Positions 1 to 9,052 of a stretch of DNA of 64,000 bases are shown here, in pieces. The notes below the pieces were generated by a model. That model was not told the DNA's origin. It saw only the letters and a program-made list of their open reading frames with translations, and ran no database searches. Each line of letters begins with the position of its first letter. Within the stretch, counting starts at the first letter, position 1. The stretch lies in NCBI RefSeq assembly GCF_012927245.1, contig NZ_JABBGE010000002.1:558001-622000 (forward strand). Direction: 5' to 3'. Made by a program: the position numbers and the translations under genes. This DNA is from Streptomyces sp. R302. Its GTDB lineage: Bacteria > Actinomycetota > Actinomycetes > Streptomycetales > Streptomycetaceae.

Positions 1-7
1 CGGCCGT

Positions 8-2194
8 ATGACCTTGTCTCAGCAGCACTCAGCCGCCCCATCCGTGGGGCTTTCCTTCCCGCGTCTGCACGCCAGGACCCAGCGGTTCACGCTCGGGGTG
101 CCACGCGGTTTCTCGGTCTCCCCGGACGGGGAGCGGGTCGTCTTCGTCCGTTCCGGATCCGGCACGGACCGCACGCACGCGCTGATGGTGCTCGACCTGC
201 CGGCGGACGGCGGGGAACCGGTGGAGCGGGTCGTCGCGGAGCCGTCCGCGCTGCTCGCGGGGGCCGAGGAGGAGCTGTCGGCGGAGGAGCGGGCGCGGCG
301 CGAGCGGAGCCGCGAGGGGTCGGCGGGGATCGTCGGCTACGCGGTGGACGCGACGGTGGAGCTGGCGGCGTTCGCCCTGTCAGGGAGGCTGTTCGCGGCC
401 GAGCTGCGGGCCGGGACGGCGCGGGAGCTGCCGGTGCCGGGGCCGGTGATCGACCCGCGGCCCTCGCCGGACGGGCGCCTGGTGGCGTACGTGTCGGGCG
501 GGGCGTTGCGGGTGGTCGGAGCGGATGGTTCCAGCGATCGGGAACTGGCGGTTCCGGAGGACGGGACCAGCACCTACGGATTGGCCGAATTCATCGCCTC
601 GGAGGAAATGGGACGGGACCGCGGATTCTGGTGGTCTCCGGAGTCGGACGCGCTCCTCGTGGCCCGCGCGGACGACCGCGAGGTGCGCCGGTGGTACATC
701 GCGGACCCCGCGCACCCGGACCGGGAGCCGCAGCGGGTGGCGTACCCGGCGGCGGGGACGCCCGACGCGGAGGTGCGGCTCTTCCGCTACGGCCTCGACG
801 GCTCCCGTACCGAAGTGGTGTGGGACCGGGAGCGGTTCCCGTACCTCGCGCGCGTGCACTGGTCGTCGGCGGGCGCGCCGCTGCTCCTGGTGCAGGCCAG
901 GGACCAGCGGAGCCAGCGGGTGCTCGCGGTGGACACGGCGTCGGGCACGACGGCGACCGTGCGGGAGGAGGAGGACCCGGCCTGGCTGGAGCTGCTGCCG
1001 GGGGTGCCGTGCTGGTCGCCGGACGGGCGCCTTGTACGGATCGGCGACGAGAGCGGGGCGCGGGCGCTGTCGGTGGGCGAGGAGCGGCTGACGGACGCCT
1101 CGCTGCACGTGCGGGCGGTGCTGGACGTCGGCGAGGACGACGTGCTGGTGTCGGCGTCGGCGGGCGAGGCGGCCGGGACCCCGGAGACGGGCGAGGCGCA
1201 TGTGTACCGGGTGTCGTCGGCGGGCGTGGAGCGGGTCTCGGAGGGCGCGGGCTGGCACGGGGCGGTGCGCGGCGGCGCGGTGACCGTGCTCGTCTCCTCC
1301 CGGCCGGACGCGCCGGGTTCGGTGGCACGCGTGCTGCGCGCGGGGCGGCAGGTGGCGGTGGTGGGCTCGTACGCGGCCGAACCGCCGCTGCGGGCCAGGC
1401 CGGTGCTCACGGAGGCCGGTGAGCGGCGGATCCCCTGCGCGGTGCTGCTGCCGTCCTGGTACGAGGAGGGGCACGGGCCGCTGCCGGTCCTCATGGATCC
1501 GTACGGCGGCCCGCACGGGCCCCGGGTGGTCGCCGCGCACAACGCGCACCTGACGTCGCAGTGGTTCGCCGAGCAGGGCTTCGCGGTGGTGGTGGCGGAC
1601 GGCCGGGGGACGCCGTGGCGCTCCCCCGCGTGGGAGAAGGCGGTGCTGCGGGACTTCGCGGTGACGCTGGAGGACCAGGTGGCGGCGGTGCGGGCGCTCG
1701 CGGAGCGGTTCCCGCTGGACCTAAACCGGGTGGCGGTGCGGGGCTGGTCGTTCGGCGGCTATCTGGCGGGGCTCGCGGTGCTGCGGCGGCCGGACGTCTT
1801 CCACGCGGCGGTGGTGGGGGCGCCGGTGACGGACTGGCGGCTGTACGACACCCACTACACCGAGCGGTACCTGGGCACCCCGCAGGCGGAGCCTGGGGTG
1901 TACGCGGCGCAGTCGCTGCTCACCGACGACGGTCTGTCGGAGCCCGCGGAGCCGGTCCGGCCGATGATGGTCGTGCACGGGCTCGCGGACGACAACGTGG
2001 TGGTGGCGCACGCGCTGCGGCTGTCGTCGGCGCTGCTCGCGGCGGGCCGCCCGCACGAGGTGCTGCCGCTGTCGGGGGTGACGCACATGACCCCGCAGGA
2101 GCAGGTGGCGGAGAACCTGCTGCTGCTCCAGGTCGACTTCCTGAAGCGGTCCCTTGGCGGTTTCGCCGGTCACCAGCCCGGCGGGCGCGGGTAG
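8..2194 (+). CDS. S9 family prolyl oligopeptidase (DPP-IV-like)
   Basis: Serine peptidase of the S9 (prolyl oligopeptidase/dipeptidyl peptidase IV) family, 728 residues. It should cleave short peptides, often after proline. The N-terminal two thirds form the beta-propeller region. The C-terminal alpha/beta hydrolase domain shows the nucleophile elbow GWSFGG (Ser581), the acid in GLADDNVV (Asp661/662) and His693 in SGVTHMTP, so the catalytic triad is complete. I see no signal peptide, so it is probably cytoplasmic. The ATG lies only 8 bases from the window edge, so an upstream start cannot be excluded. Its 3' end overlaps the convergent membrane protein gene by 25 bp. Lying beside two peptide importer operons, it may process imported peptides (inference). 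Confidence 0.93.
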   Translation: MTLSQQHSAAPSVGLSFPRLHARTQRFTLGVPRGFSVSPDGERVVFVRSGSGTDRTHALMVLDLPADGGEPVERVVAEPSALLAGAEEELSAEERARRERSREGSAGIVGYAVDATVELAAFALSGRLFAAELRAGTARELPVPGPVIDPRPSPDGRLVAYVSGGALRVVGADGSSDRELAVPEDGTSTYGLAEFIASEEMGRDRGFWWSPESDALLVARADDREVRRWYIADPAHPDREPQRVAYPAAGTPDAEVRLFRYGLDGSRTEVVWDRERFPYLARVHWSSAGAPLLLVQARDQRSQRVLAVDTASGTTATVREEEDPAWLELLPGVPCWSPDGRLVRIGDESGARALSVGEERLTDASLHVRAVLDVGEDDVLVSASAGEAAGTPETGEAHVYRVSSAGVERVSEGAGWHGAVRGGAVTVLVSSRPDAPGSVARVLRAGRQVAVVGSYAAEPPLRARPVLTEAGERRIPCAVLLPSWYEEGHGPLPVLMDPYGGPHGPRVVAAHNAHLTSQWFAEQGFAVVVADGRGTPWRSPAWEKAVLRDFAVTLEDQVAAVRALAERFPLDLNRVAVRGWSFGGYLAGLAVLRRPDVFHAAVVGAPVTDWRLYDTHYTERYLGTPQAEPGVYAAQSLLTDDGLSEPAEPVRPMMVVHGLADDNVVVAHALRLSSALLAAGRPHEVLPLSGVTHMTPQEQVAENLLLLQVDFLKRSLGGFAGHQPGGRG

Positions 2195-3123
2195 GGCGGC
2201 GACGGGGTCGCCGCCGGGATCCCGGGGGCGGGTGCGGCGTCGGGGGCGCCGCGCCCGGCCAGGAGGGCGAGGGCGGCGGCCCCGGCGAGCGCGCCGTAGA
2301 GCGCGGTGGCGAGGCCGGGGACGTCGAGTTCGGGGGCCTGGACGTACACGACGTCGTCGTGGAGGTGGAGCCGGGCGAGGCGGGCGAGTTCGGCGAGGCC
2401 GGTGCCGAGGAGGAGGCCGCCGGCGAGGAGGCCGAGGGGGCGGGTGTGCCGGGCGGCGGCGAAGGCGGAGACGGCGGCCGTCAGGTGGAGGGCGACGAGG
2501 ACGGCGGCGAGCCAGCCGGGCGGGACGCCGAGCGCGGCGCCGAGGACGGAGCGGCCGCCGGTGAAGCGGTCGACGGCGAGGCGGGGGCCGAGCCCGGCGG
2601 CCCGGTCGATCTCCCCGGCGAGCAGGACGAGGGCGGCGACGGCGAGCAGGACGCCGGCGGCGGCGGCCGGGGCGCGGCGGGGCCGGGTGGGGACCGGTTC
2701 GTCGGGGCCGGTGGGCGGGCGGCGGCCGGCGAGGGCGGTGGCGAGGAGCCCGGCGCCGAGGGCGAGTTCGGCGAGGGCGGTGACGAGGGGGCCGGTGCCG
2801 TGGGTCCAGAGGCCGGGGAGGCGTACGGCGAGGGTGACGGCGCCGGCGGCGGCGAGCGCGGCGGCGGCGTGCCGGGAGCGGAGGGCCGCGAGGGCGGTGC
2901 CGGCGGCGGCGAGGCAGAGCAGCGGGTCGAGCAGGGTGGTGGCCGACCGGGCGCGGCCGGGCACGAGGCGGTCGCCGGTCCAGTACCGGAACAGGTCCTC
3001 GGGCGAGCCGAGGGCGGCGAGGTCGCGCAGGATCCAGACGAAGGGGACGAGCGCGAGGACGGCGGCGAGCGCCGCGCCGGTGAGACGTGCCGGTCGTGTG
3101 ACAGTCACGGGGCCGATACTCAC
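2170..3123 (-). CDS. Polytopic membrane protein, about 8 TM segments
   Basis: Integral membrane protein of about 317 residues with roughly eight hydrophobic segments separated by short Arg/Pro-rich loops, and no motif I recognise. The start chosen is the GTG at 3123 (reads MSIGPVTV); a GTG at 3108 is also possible. A longer frame upstream is Pro/Arg-rich low-complexity sequence and is not credible. No clear ribosome binding site is visible. The gene converges on the S9 peptidase with a 25-bp overlap. Function is unknown. Confidence 0.72.
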   Translation of the reverse strand: MSIGPVTVTRPARLTGAALAAVLALVPFVWILRDLAALGSPEDLFRYWTGDRLVPGRARSATTLLDPLLCLAAAGTALAALRSRHAAAALAAAGAVTLAVRLPGLWTHGTGPLVTALAELALGAGLLATALAGRRPPTGPDEPVPTRPRRAPAAAAGVLLAVAALVLLAGEIDRAAGLGPRLAVDRFTGGRSVLGAALGVPPGWLAAVLVALHLTAAVSAFAAARHTRPLGLLAGGLLLGTGLAELARLARLHLHDDVVYVQAPELDVPGLATALYGALAGAAALALLAGRGAPDAAPAPGIPAATPSPPYPRPPGW

Positions 3124-3147
3124 GGTCGGGGGCGGCGGGGGCAAGCG

Positions 3148-3159
3148 GTTCCGCGGAAC
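3148..3159. promoter_or_regulatory. 12-bp perfect palindrome upstream of membrane protein gene
   Basis: GTTCCGCGGAAC is a perfect dyad about 25 bp upstream of the GTG at 3123. It is a possible operator for the membrane protein gene. It was read by eye and no regulator is known. Confidence 0.3.
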
Positions 3160-3165
3160 GGTGTT

Positions 3166-3195
3166 CCGGCGGGGGCTCCGGGGAGCCCCCGCCGG
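3166..3195 (-). terminator. Hairpin downstream of peptide importer operon 1
   Basis: A 13-bp perfect stem (3166-3178 with 3183-3195) and a 4-base loop, about 80 bp after the end of the last ATPase gene of operon 1. No U-tract follows, which is usual for high-GC actinobacterial terminators. It may end operon 1 or protect its 3' end. Confidence 0.55.
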
Positions 3196-3244
3196 TCGAC
3201 GGCACCCGCACGGGCCGCATGTCCGACAGGATCCAGTATTCGTA

Positions 3245-3258
3245 TATCGGATCCGATA
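3245..3258. promoter_or_regulatory. Perfect 14-bp palindrome TATCGGATCCGATA
   Basis: TATCGGATCCGATA is a perfect dyad in an AT-richer patch 20 bp past the stop of the operon 1 ATPase and upstream of the minus-strand membrane protein gene. It could be an operator or part of that gene's promoter region. No binding protein can be named from the sequence. Confidence 0.35.
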
Positions 3259-3277
3259 CTCGGTGATTGCCGGGGCG

Positions 3278-4423
3278 TTAAAGCGACTTCGGGCTTCCCG
3301 GCTCCTCCGGACCCGGCTTCTCCGGTGCCCCCGCCTCCCGCGCCGCCTCCGCCGGGGCCGGGCCCTCCTCCAGGGGGTCCGGGTGGGCCAGCGACTCCTC
3401 CGGCGGGACCACCCGCTTCTCCTCGGCGAAGTGGCAGGCGGAGTCGTGCTTGGCGGGGGTGTCGGTGAGGCGGAAGACGGCCGGGACGGCGAGCAGCGGG
3501 ACCTCCAGGGCGCAGCGGTCCTGCGCCTTCCAGCAGCGGGTGCGGAAGCGGCAGCCGGAGGGGATGTTGGCCGGGGAGGGCACGTCGCCGGTGAGGATGA
3601 TCCGCTCGCGGTGGGCGCGCGCCTCGGGGTCGGGGACGGGCACGGCGGAGAGCAGTGCCTGGGTGTAGGGGTGGGTGGGGTGGTCGTAGATCTGGACATC
3701 GGAGCCGATCTCCACGATCCGGCCGAGGTACATGACGCCGACCCGGTCCGAGATGTGCCGCACGATCGACAGGTCGTGGGCGATGAAGACGTACGACAGG
3801 GAGAACTCGGACTGGAGCCGGTCGAGGAGGTTGACGACCTGGGCCTGGACGGAGACGTCGAGGGCGGAGACCGGCTCGTCGGCGACGATGATCTCGGGCC
3901 GGAGGGCGAGGCCGCGGGCGATGCCGATGCGCTGGCGCTGGCCGCCGGAGAACTGGTGCGGATAGCGGTTGATGTACTCGGGGTTGAGGCCGACGACGTC
4001 GAGCAGGTCCTGGACCTTGCGGCGCCGGTCGCCCTTGGGCGCGACCTCGGGGTGGATCTCGTACGGCTCGCCGATGATGTCGCCGACCGTCATCCGCGGG
4101 TTGAGCGAGGTGTACGGGTCCTGGAAGACCATCTGGATGTTGCGGCGGACTGCCTTGAGGGCGCGGGGGGACATCTTGGTGAGGTCCTCGCCCTTGTACC
4201 TGATGGAGCCGGAGGTCGGCTTCTCCAGGTTGACCAGCATCTTCGCGACGGTCGACTTGCCGCAGCCGGACTCGCCGACGATGCCGAGGGTCTCGCCGGC
4301 GGCGAGGTCGAAGTCGACGCCGTCGACGGCCCGGACCGCGCCGACCTGCTTCTTGAAGAGGATGCCCTGGGTCAGCGGGTAGTGCTTGTGCAGGTCCCGG
4401 ACCTCGAGAATCGCCTCAGCCAT
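3278..4423 (-). CDS. Oligopeptide ABC transporter ATP-binding protein (OppF/DppF type), operon 1
   Basis: ATPase subunit of an oligopeptide/dipeptide importer, 381 residues. Walker A is GESGCGKST (50-58), the signature FSGGQRQ (158-164) and Walker B IIVADEP (178-184). The C-terminal oligopeptide-transporter extension carries PSGCRFRTRCWKAQDRC and a later ACHF, four conserved-looking cysteines. The tail past residue about 350 is Pro/Glu/Ala-rich and absent from the operon 2 paralogue. The start overlaps the stop of the other ATPase by 8 bp, indicating translational coupling. It is the last gene of the five-gene operon that begins at 9017. Confidence 0.95.
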   Translation of the reverse strand: MAEAILEVRDLHKHYPLTQGILFKKQVGAVRAVDGVDFDLAAGETLGIVGESGCGKSTVAKMLVNLEKPTSGSIRYKGEDLTKMSPRALKAVRRNIQMVFQDPYTSLNPRMTVGDIIGEPYEIHPEVAPKGDRRRKVQDLLDVVGLNPEYINRYPHQFSGGQRQRIGIARGLALRPEIIVADEPVSALDVSVQAQVVNLLDRLQSEFSLSYVFIAHDLSIVRHISDRVGVMYLGRIVEIGSDVQIYDHPTHPYTQALLSAVPVPDPEARAHRERIILTGDVPSPANIPSGCRFRTRCWKAQDRCALEVPLLAVPAVFRLTDTPAKHDSACHFAEEKRVVPPEESLAHPDPLEEGPAPAEAAREAGAPEKPGPEEPGSPKSL

Positions 4424-5399
4424 GGAGGCACTCCTTCCAGAAGTGGCAGGCGCTGGAGCGCGGGACGGGCGACTCGGTGACCTCGTACAGCGGGGGCACG
4501 TCGGTGCGGCAGACGTCCTGGGCCATCGGGCAGCGCGGGTTGAAGGCGCAGCCGGGCGGGATGGCGAGCAGGTTGGGCGGCAGGCCCTTGATCGCGTACA
4601 GCTCCTGGCCCTTCTGGTCCAGGCGCGGGATGGAGTCGAGGAGGCCGCGGGTGTAGGGGTGGGCGGGCGCCTTGTAGATCTCGTGGACGGGGGCCTTCTC
4701 GACGATCCGGCCGGCGTACATGACGGCGATGTCGTCGGCGACGTCGGCGACGACGCCGAGGTCGTGGGTGATGAGGATGAGCCCCATGTTGTACTCGCGC
4801 TGGAGTTCGGCGAGGAGCTCCATGACCTGGGCCTGGACGGTGACGTCGAGGGCGGTGGTGGGCTCGTCGGCGATGATCAGCTCGGGTTCGAGGGCGAGCG
4901 CCATGGCGATCATGATGCGCTGGCGCATGCCGCCGGAGAACTGGTGGGGGTACTGGCCGACGCGCTCCTTGGCGGCGGGGATGCGGACCCGGTCCATCAG
5001 TTCGACGGCCTGGGCGCGGGCGTCCTTCTTGCTCATCCCCTTGTGGACGACGAACATCTCGCCGAGCTGTTCGCCGACGCTGAGGACGGGGTTGAGGGAG
5101 GAGAGCGCGTCCTGGAAGATCATCGCCATCTTGGCGCCGCGGACCTTCCTGCGCTCCTCCTCCTTGAGCTTGAGCAGGTCCTGGCCCTGGAAGAGGATCT
5201 CGCCACCGGTGATCTTCCCGGGGGGCATGTCGAGGATGCCCATGACGGCCTGGGCGGTGACGGACTTGCCGGAGCCGGACTCGCCGAGGACGGCGAGGGT
5301 CTCCCCCGAGTCGACGGAGTAGTTCACGCCGTTGACCGCCTTGGCGATCCCGTCGCGGGTGTGGAACTCCACGTGCAGGTCGCGCACTTCGAGCAGCAT
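4416..5399 (-). CDS. Oligopeptide ABC transporter ATP-binding protein (OppD/DppD type), operon 1
   Basis: Second ATPase of the importer, 327 residues. Walker A GESGSGKS (39-46), signature FSGGMRQ (154-160) and Walker B LIIADEP (near 175-180) are intact. The C-terminal domain has PPGCAFNPRCPMAQDVC and SACHF, again four cysteines. It would pair with the OppF-type subunit to drive peptide uptake at the cytoplasmic face. It starts 6 bp after the permease gene stop and overlaps the next gene by 8 bp. Confidence 0.95.
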   Translation of the reverse strand: MLLEVRDLHVEFHTRDGIAKAVNGVNYSVDSGETLAVLGESGSGKSVTAQAVMGILDMPPGKITGGEILFQGQDLLKLKEEERRKVRGAKMAMIFQDALSSLNPVLSVGEQLGEMFVVHKGMSKKDARAQAVELMDRVRIPAAKERVGQYPHQFSGGMRQRIMIAMALALEPELIIADEPTTALDVTVQAQVMELLAELQREYNMGLILITHDLGVVADVADDIAVMYAGRIVEKAPVHEIYKAPAHPYTRGLLDSIPRLDQKGQELYAIKGLPPNLLAIPPGCAFNPRCPMAQDVCRTDVPPLYEVTESPVPRSSACHFWKECLHG

Positions 5400-5405
5400 G
5401 GGTGC

Positions 5406-6392
5406 CTACCTCAGCTTCGGGTCGAGGGCGTCGCGGACGGCGTCGCCGAGCATGATGAAGGCGAGCACCGTGATGGCGAGCGCGCCGGAGGGCCAGAGCA
5501 GCATGTGCGGCGCGTTGCGGACGTACGGCGAGGCCGAGGAGATGTCGATGCCCCAGGAGACCGTCGGCGGTTTCAGGCCGACGCCGAGGAAGGACAGGGT
5601 CGCCTCCAGGGCGATGTAGGTGCCGAGGGCGATGGTGGCGACGACGATGACGGGCGCGAGGGCGTTGGGCGCGATGTGCCGGAGCAGCATCCGGGAGTTG
5701 GAGGCGCCGAGCGCGCGGGCGGCCTGCACGTAGTCGTTCTGTTTGGCGGTGATCACCGAGCCGCGGGCGATGCGGGAGAGCTGCGGCCAGCCGAGCAGCA
5801 CCATGAAGCCGATGACGGGCCAGACGGTGTTGTTGCTGACGACGGAGAGCAGGACGAGGCCGCCGAGGACGACGGGGATGGCGAAGAAGATGTCGGTGAT
5901 CCGGGAGAGGATGCCGTCCCAGGCGCCGCCGAAGAAGCCGGCGAGGCCGCCGAGGGTGGCGCCGAGGAGGGTCACGCCGAGGGTGGCGAGGACGCCGACC
6001 TCGATGGAGGCCCTGGCTCCGTAGACGGTCCGGGTGTAGACGTCGCAGCCCTGTCCGTTGAAGCCGAAGGGGTGGCCGGGCTGGGATCCCTCCTGCGCCT
6101 TGGAGAGGTCGCAGTCGAGGGGGTCGCCGGAGGCGATCAGGGACGGCCAGATCGCGATGATCACCAGGAAGAGGATGATCAGGCCGGAGACGATGAAGAC
6201 CGGGTTGCGGCGCAGGTCGTGCCAGGCGTCGGACCAGAGGGAGCGGGGCTTGTTGTCGGGTCCGGTGCCCTGGGGGCCGGCGGGCAGCTTCTCCAGGGTC
6301 TCGGCCTCCTCCATGGCGAGGTCGGTGGCTCCCCCGGCGCCGGTCGCGGCGATCGCGCGACCCTCTTCCAGCGGTTCGAGCGGCTCAGGCAT
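5406..6392 (-). CDS. Oligopeptide ABC transporter permease (OppC/DppC type), operon 1
   Basis: Inner-membrane permease, 328 residues. After a roughly 50-residue hydrophilic N-terminus comes a first membrane span (PVFIVSGLIILFLVIIAIWP) and then the binding-protein-dependent transport domain with the EAA-like loop around ARALGASNSRMLLRHIAPN. I chose ATG 6392 (MPEPLE) over ATG 6410: a GAGG sits about 7 bases upstream of 6392, and this start gives the same 8-bp overlap with the upstream permease as in operon 2. Confidence 0.93.
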   Translation of the reverse strand: MPEPLEPLEEGRAIAATGAGGATDLAMEEAETLEKLPAGPQGTGPDNKPRSLWSDAWHDLRRNPVFIVSGLIILFLVIIAIWPSLIASGDPLDCDLSKAQEGSQPGHPFGFNGQGCDVYTRTVYGARASIEVGVLATLGVTLLGATLGGLAGFFGGAWDGILSRITDIFFAIPVVLGGLVLLSVVSNNTVWPVIGFMVLLGWPQLSRIARGSVITAKQNDYVQAARALGASNSRMLLRHIAPNALAPVIVVATIALGTYIALEATLSFLGVGLKPPTVSWGIDISSASPYVRNAPHMLLWPSGALAITVLAFIMLGDAVRDALDPKLR

Positions 6393-7308
6393 AGCGAATC
6401 CTCGGGTCAAGGACGGCGTACAGGAGGTCCACCAGGAGGTTGGCCAGCAGGAAGATCAGGACGAGGATCGTCACGAAGCCGACCACGGTCTGGGTGTTCT
6501 GCCGGACGATGCCCTGGTAGAGCTGGTAGCCGACGCCGTGGATGTTGAAGATCCGTTCGGTGACGATGGCACCGCCCATGAGCGCGCCGACGTCGGCGCC
6601 GATGAAGGTGACCACCGGGATGAGGCTGTTGCGCAGCAGGTGGCGGCTGATGACCCGGCGGCGCGGGAGGCCCTTGGCGACGGCGGTGCGGACGTAGTCG
6701 GCGCGCTTGTTCTCGGCGATCGAGGTGCGGGTGAGCCGGGTGACGTACGCGAGGGAGACGGAGGCGAGGACCAGGCCGGGGACGATCAGCTCGTCGAAGG
6801 TGGCGGCGGGCGAGACGGCCGGGTCGATCCAGCCCCACTTGACGCCGAGCAGCAGCTGGACGAGGAGGCCGGTGACGAAGGTGGGGACGGAGAGGACGAC
6901 CAGGGTCAGCAGCAGGACGGTGGTGTCGACGGGGCGGCCGCGCTTGAGGCCGGTGATGACGCCGAGGCTGATGCCGATGACGATCTCGAAGAGGATGGCG
7001 ACGATGGTGAGCCGGATGGTGACCGGGAAGGCGGTGGCCATCAGTTCGGTGACCGGCTGCCCGTTGAAGGCGGTGCCGAAATCGCCGGTGAAGACGTTGC
7101 CCATATAGGTCAGGTATTGCTGCCAGACGGGCTTGTCGAGGCCGAACTCCTGCCTCAGCCGGGCGGCCGTCGCCGGGTCGCAGGCGCGGTCGCCGCAGAG
7201 TCCGGCGATGGGATCGCCCATCACGTTCACCATCAGGAAGATCAACAGCGTGGCGCCGAAGAAGACCGGGATCATCTGCAGCAGCCGCCGGATCACGTAT
7301 CGACCCAC
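6385..7308 (-). CDS. Oligopeptide ABC transporter permease (OppB/DppB type), operon 1
   Basis: Permease of 307 residues starting MGRYVIRRLLQMIPVFFGAT, the typical N-terminal span of the OppB/DppB family. It has about six membrane segments, and the cytoplasmic coupling loop VRTAVAKGLPRRRVISRHLL precedes the C-terminal spans. It is closely related to the operon 2 permease at 12327-13256, especially in this loop and in the C-terminus (LDPRIRYA). It begins 83 bp after the binding lipoprotein gene, and that gap contains a strong hairpin. Confidence 0.95.
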   Translation of the reverse strand: MGRYVIRRLLQMIPVFFGATLLIFLMVNVMGDPIAGLCGDRACDPATAARLRQEFGLDKPVWQQYLTYMGNVFTGDFGTAFNGQPVTELMATAFPVTIRLTIVAILFEIVIGISLGVITGLKRGRPVDTTVLLLTLVVLSVPTFVTGLLVQLLLGVKWGWIDPAVSPAATFDELIVPGLVLASVSLAYVTRLTRTSIAENKRADYVRTAVAKGLPRRRVISRHLLRNSLIPVVTFIGADVGALMGGAIVTERIFNIHGVGYQLYQGIVRQNTQTVVGFVTILVLIFLLANLLVDLLYAVLDPRIRYA

Positions 7309-7330
7309 GGGAACCTCCAGGGAGGGGGAA

Positions 7331-7374
7331 GGCGTACGGCCCGGCGCGGGGTTCCGCGTGCCGGGCCGTACGCC
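7331..7374 (-). terminator. Intercistronic hairpin between lipoprotein and permease genes, operon 1
   Basis: A 15-bp perfect stem (7331-7345 with 7360-7374), extendable by three pairs, in the 83-bp gap after the lipoprotein stop. It probably acts as a partial terminator or mRNA-stabilising stem-loop giving more binding protein than permease. Operon 2 has an equivalent hairpin in the same place. Confidence 0.6.
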
Positions 7375-7391
7375 ACCGGCCTACGACGACG

Positions 7392-9017
7392 TCACTTGAC
7401 CTTGATCTGGTCGTAGACCGGGACGCTGAACGGGTTGAGGGAGACGTTCTCGACCCGGTCGGAGTAGCCGGCGCTGCCGTTCTGGTACCAGAGCGGGATC
7501 GCGCCCATGTCGTCGCGGAGGACTTCCTCGGCCTGCTGGAAGAGGCCGACGGCCTTCGGGATGTCGGTCTCGGCGTTGGCCTGGTCGACCAGCTTGTCGA
7601 ACTCGGCGCTGGTGTACTTGCCGTCGTTGGACGAGGCGTTGGTGTAGTACAGCGGCTGCAGGAAGTTCTGGATGAGCGGGTAGTCCATCTGCCAGCCGGC
7701 CCGGAAGGGTCCGGTCATCTTCTGGGTGGTGACCTGGTTGCGGTAGTCGGCGAAGGTGCCGATCGGGTTGCCGACGCACGCCGTGTTGTTGCCGAGGGCC
7801 CGGTTGATGGAGTTGCAGACGGCGTCCACCCACTCCTTGTGGGAGCCGGTGTCGGCGTTGTACGAGATCTTCATGGTGCCGCCGGGGATGCCGCCGCCCT
7901 CGGCGACCAGCTTCTTCGCCTCGGCGGCGTCGTACGTGCAGAAGTCGCCGCAGATGTCCTTGAAGCCGCCGTCCTCGCCGAGGACCGGGGAGGTCCAGTC
8001 GACGGCGGGGGTACGGGTCTTCTGGAAGATCGTCTCGGTGATCTGCTCGCGGTCGATGGCCCTCGACAGGCCCTGGCGGAGCTTCTCCTGGCCCGGCTTG
8101 TTCCACGCCTCGTCGTAGAACGGGAAGGAGAGGGTCTGGATGATGCCGGCCGGGACGTTGATGTACCGGTCGCCGAGGTCGGCGGAGACGTTCTTGAGCT
8201 GGGCGGCGGGGACGTCGTCGACGAGGTCGAGGTTGCCGGCGATCAGGTCGGTGTACGCGGTGTTGTTGTCCGTGTAGACCTTGAGGGTGATGCCGCCGTT
8301 CTGGGCCTTGTCGTCACCGGGGTACCCGTCCCAGCGCTTGAGCTCCATCTGGGAGCCCTTGGAGTACGAGTCGATGGTGTACGGGCCGTTGCCGACGGGC
8401 TTCGACAGCCAGGCGTCGTGGTCGTCGAAGAAGGCCTTGGGGAGCGGCGCGAAGGCCGCGTAGCCGAGGGTGTCCGGCCAGGTCGAGAACTTCTGGGAGA
8501 GCTTCACCGTGAAGGTCTGCGGGCCGGTGACCTTGAGGCCGGACAGGGTGTCGGCGGTGGCCTCGCCCTCGTCGGGGTGGACCTGGTCGTAGCCCTCGAT
8601 CTGGCCGAAGAAGAAGGCGTTCTTCTGGTTGTTCTTGAGGGCGGCGCCGTAGTTCCAGGCGTCGACGAAGGACTGGGCGGTGACCTTCTCGCCGTTGGAG
8701 AACGTCCAGCCGTCCTTGACGGTGATGGTGAAGTTGGTCGAGTCGGTCGTCTCGATCTTCTCGGCGAGCATGTCCTTGGCCTCGCCGGTCTTCGGGTCGT
8801 ACTGCTTGAGCCCGCGGAAGATCATCGACAGGACCTTGCCGCCCTGGACCTCGTTGGTGTTCGCTGGCTCCAGCGGGTTCTGCGGGTCGCCCCAGGAGGA
8901 GCTCACGATGCCGTCGGCCCCTCCACCGCCACTGTCGTCACCGCCGCCGCAGGCGGTCGCCGCCAGGGCGACGGCGGTGGCCAGTGCGGCCCACTTGGCG
9001 TGCGTGGCTCCGCGCAT
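7392..9017 (-). CDS. Peptide-binding lipoprotein (family 5 solute-binding protein), operon 1
   Basis: Extracellular substrate-binding subunit of the importer, 541 residues. A lipoprotein signal peptide ends in the lipobox LAATAC (Cys23), followed by a Gly/Asp/Ser linker. The rest is a family 5 (OppA/DppA) fold, e.g. KDGWTFSNGEKVTAQSFVDA near residue 100. GGGAGG-like GGGAGG sequence (reads GGGAGG) lies about 7 bases before the ATG, supporting this start. It is the first gene of operon 1. It has the same length and lipobox position as the operon 2 lipoprotein, but the mature sequences have diverged, suggesting different peptide preferences (inference). Confidence 0.94.
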   Translation of the reverse strand: MRGATHAKWAALATAVALAATACGGGDDSGGGGADGIVSSSWGDPQNPLEPANTNEVQGGKVLSMIFRGLKQYDPKTGEAKDMLAEKIETTDSTNFTITVKDGWTFSNGEKVTAQSFVDAWNYGAALKNNQKNAFFFGQIEGYDQVHPDEGEATADTLSGLKVTGPQTFTVKLSQKFSTWPDTLGYAAFAPLPKAFFDDHDAWLSKPVGNGPYTIDSYSKGSQMELKRWDGYPGDDKAQNGGITLKVYTDNNTAYTDLIAGNLDLVDDVPAAQLKNVSADLGDRYINVPAGIIQTLSFPFYDEAWNKPGQEKLRQGLSRAIDREQITETIFQKTRTPAVDWTSPVLGEDGGFKDICGDFCTYDAAEAKKLVAEGGGIPGGTMKISYNADTGSHKEWVDAVCNSINRALGNNTACVGNPIGTFADYRNQVTTQKMTGPFRAGWQMDYPLIQNFLQPLYYTNASSNDGKYTSAEFDKLVDQANAETDIPKAVGLFQQAEEVLRDDMGAIPLWYQNGSAGYSDRVENVSLNPFSVPVYDQIKVK

Positions 9018-9035
9018 GGAGTGCCTCCCGATTGT

Positions 9036-9052
9036 CCTAAGCGTGACTTAGG
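9036..9052 (-). promoter_or_regulatory. Inverted repeat in the leader of the operon 1 lipoprotein gene
   Basis: CCTAAG-N5-CTTAGG is a perfect dyad 18 bp before the ATG at 9017, just upstream of the ribosome binding site. A second perfect dyad, AATATC-N4-GATATT, lies at 9057-9072. They may be operators or a small leader hairpin controlling operon 1. Confidence 0.4.
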
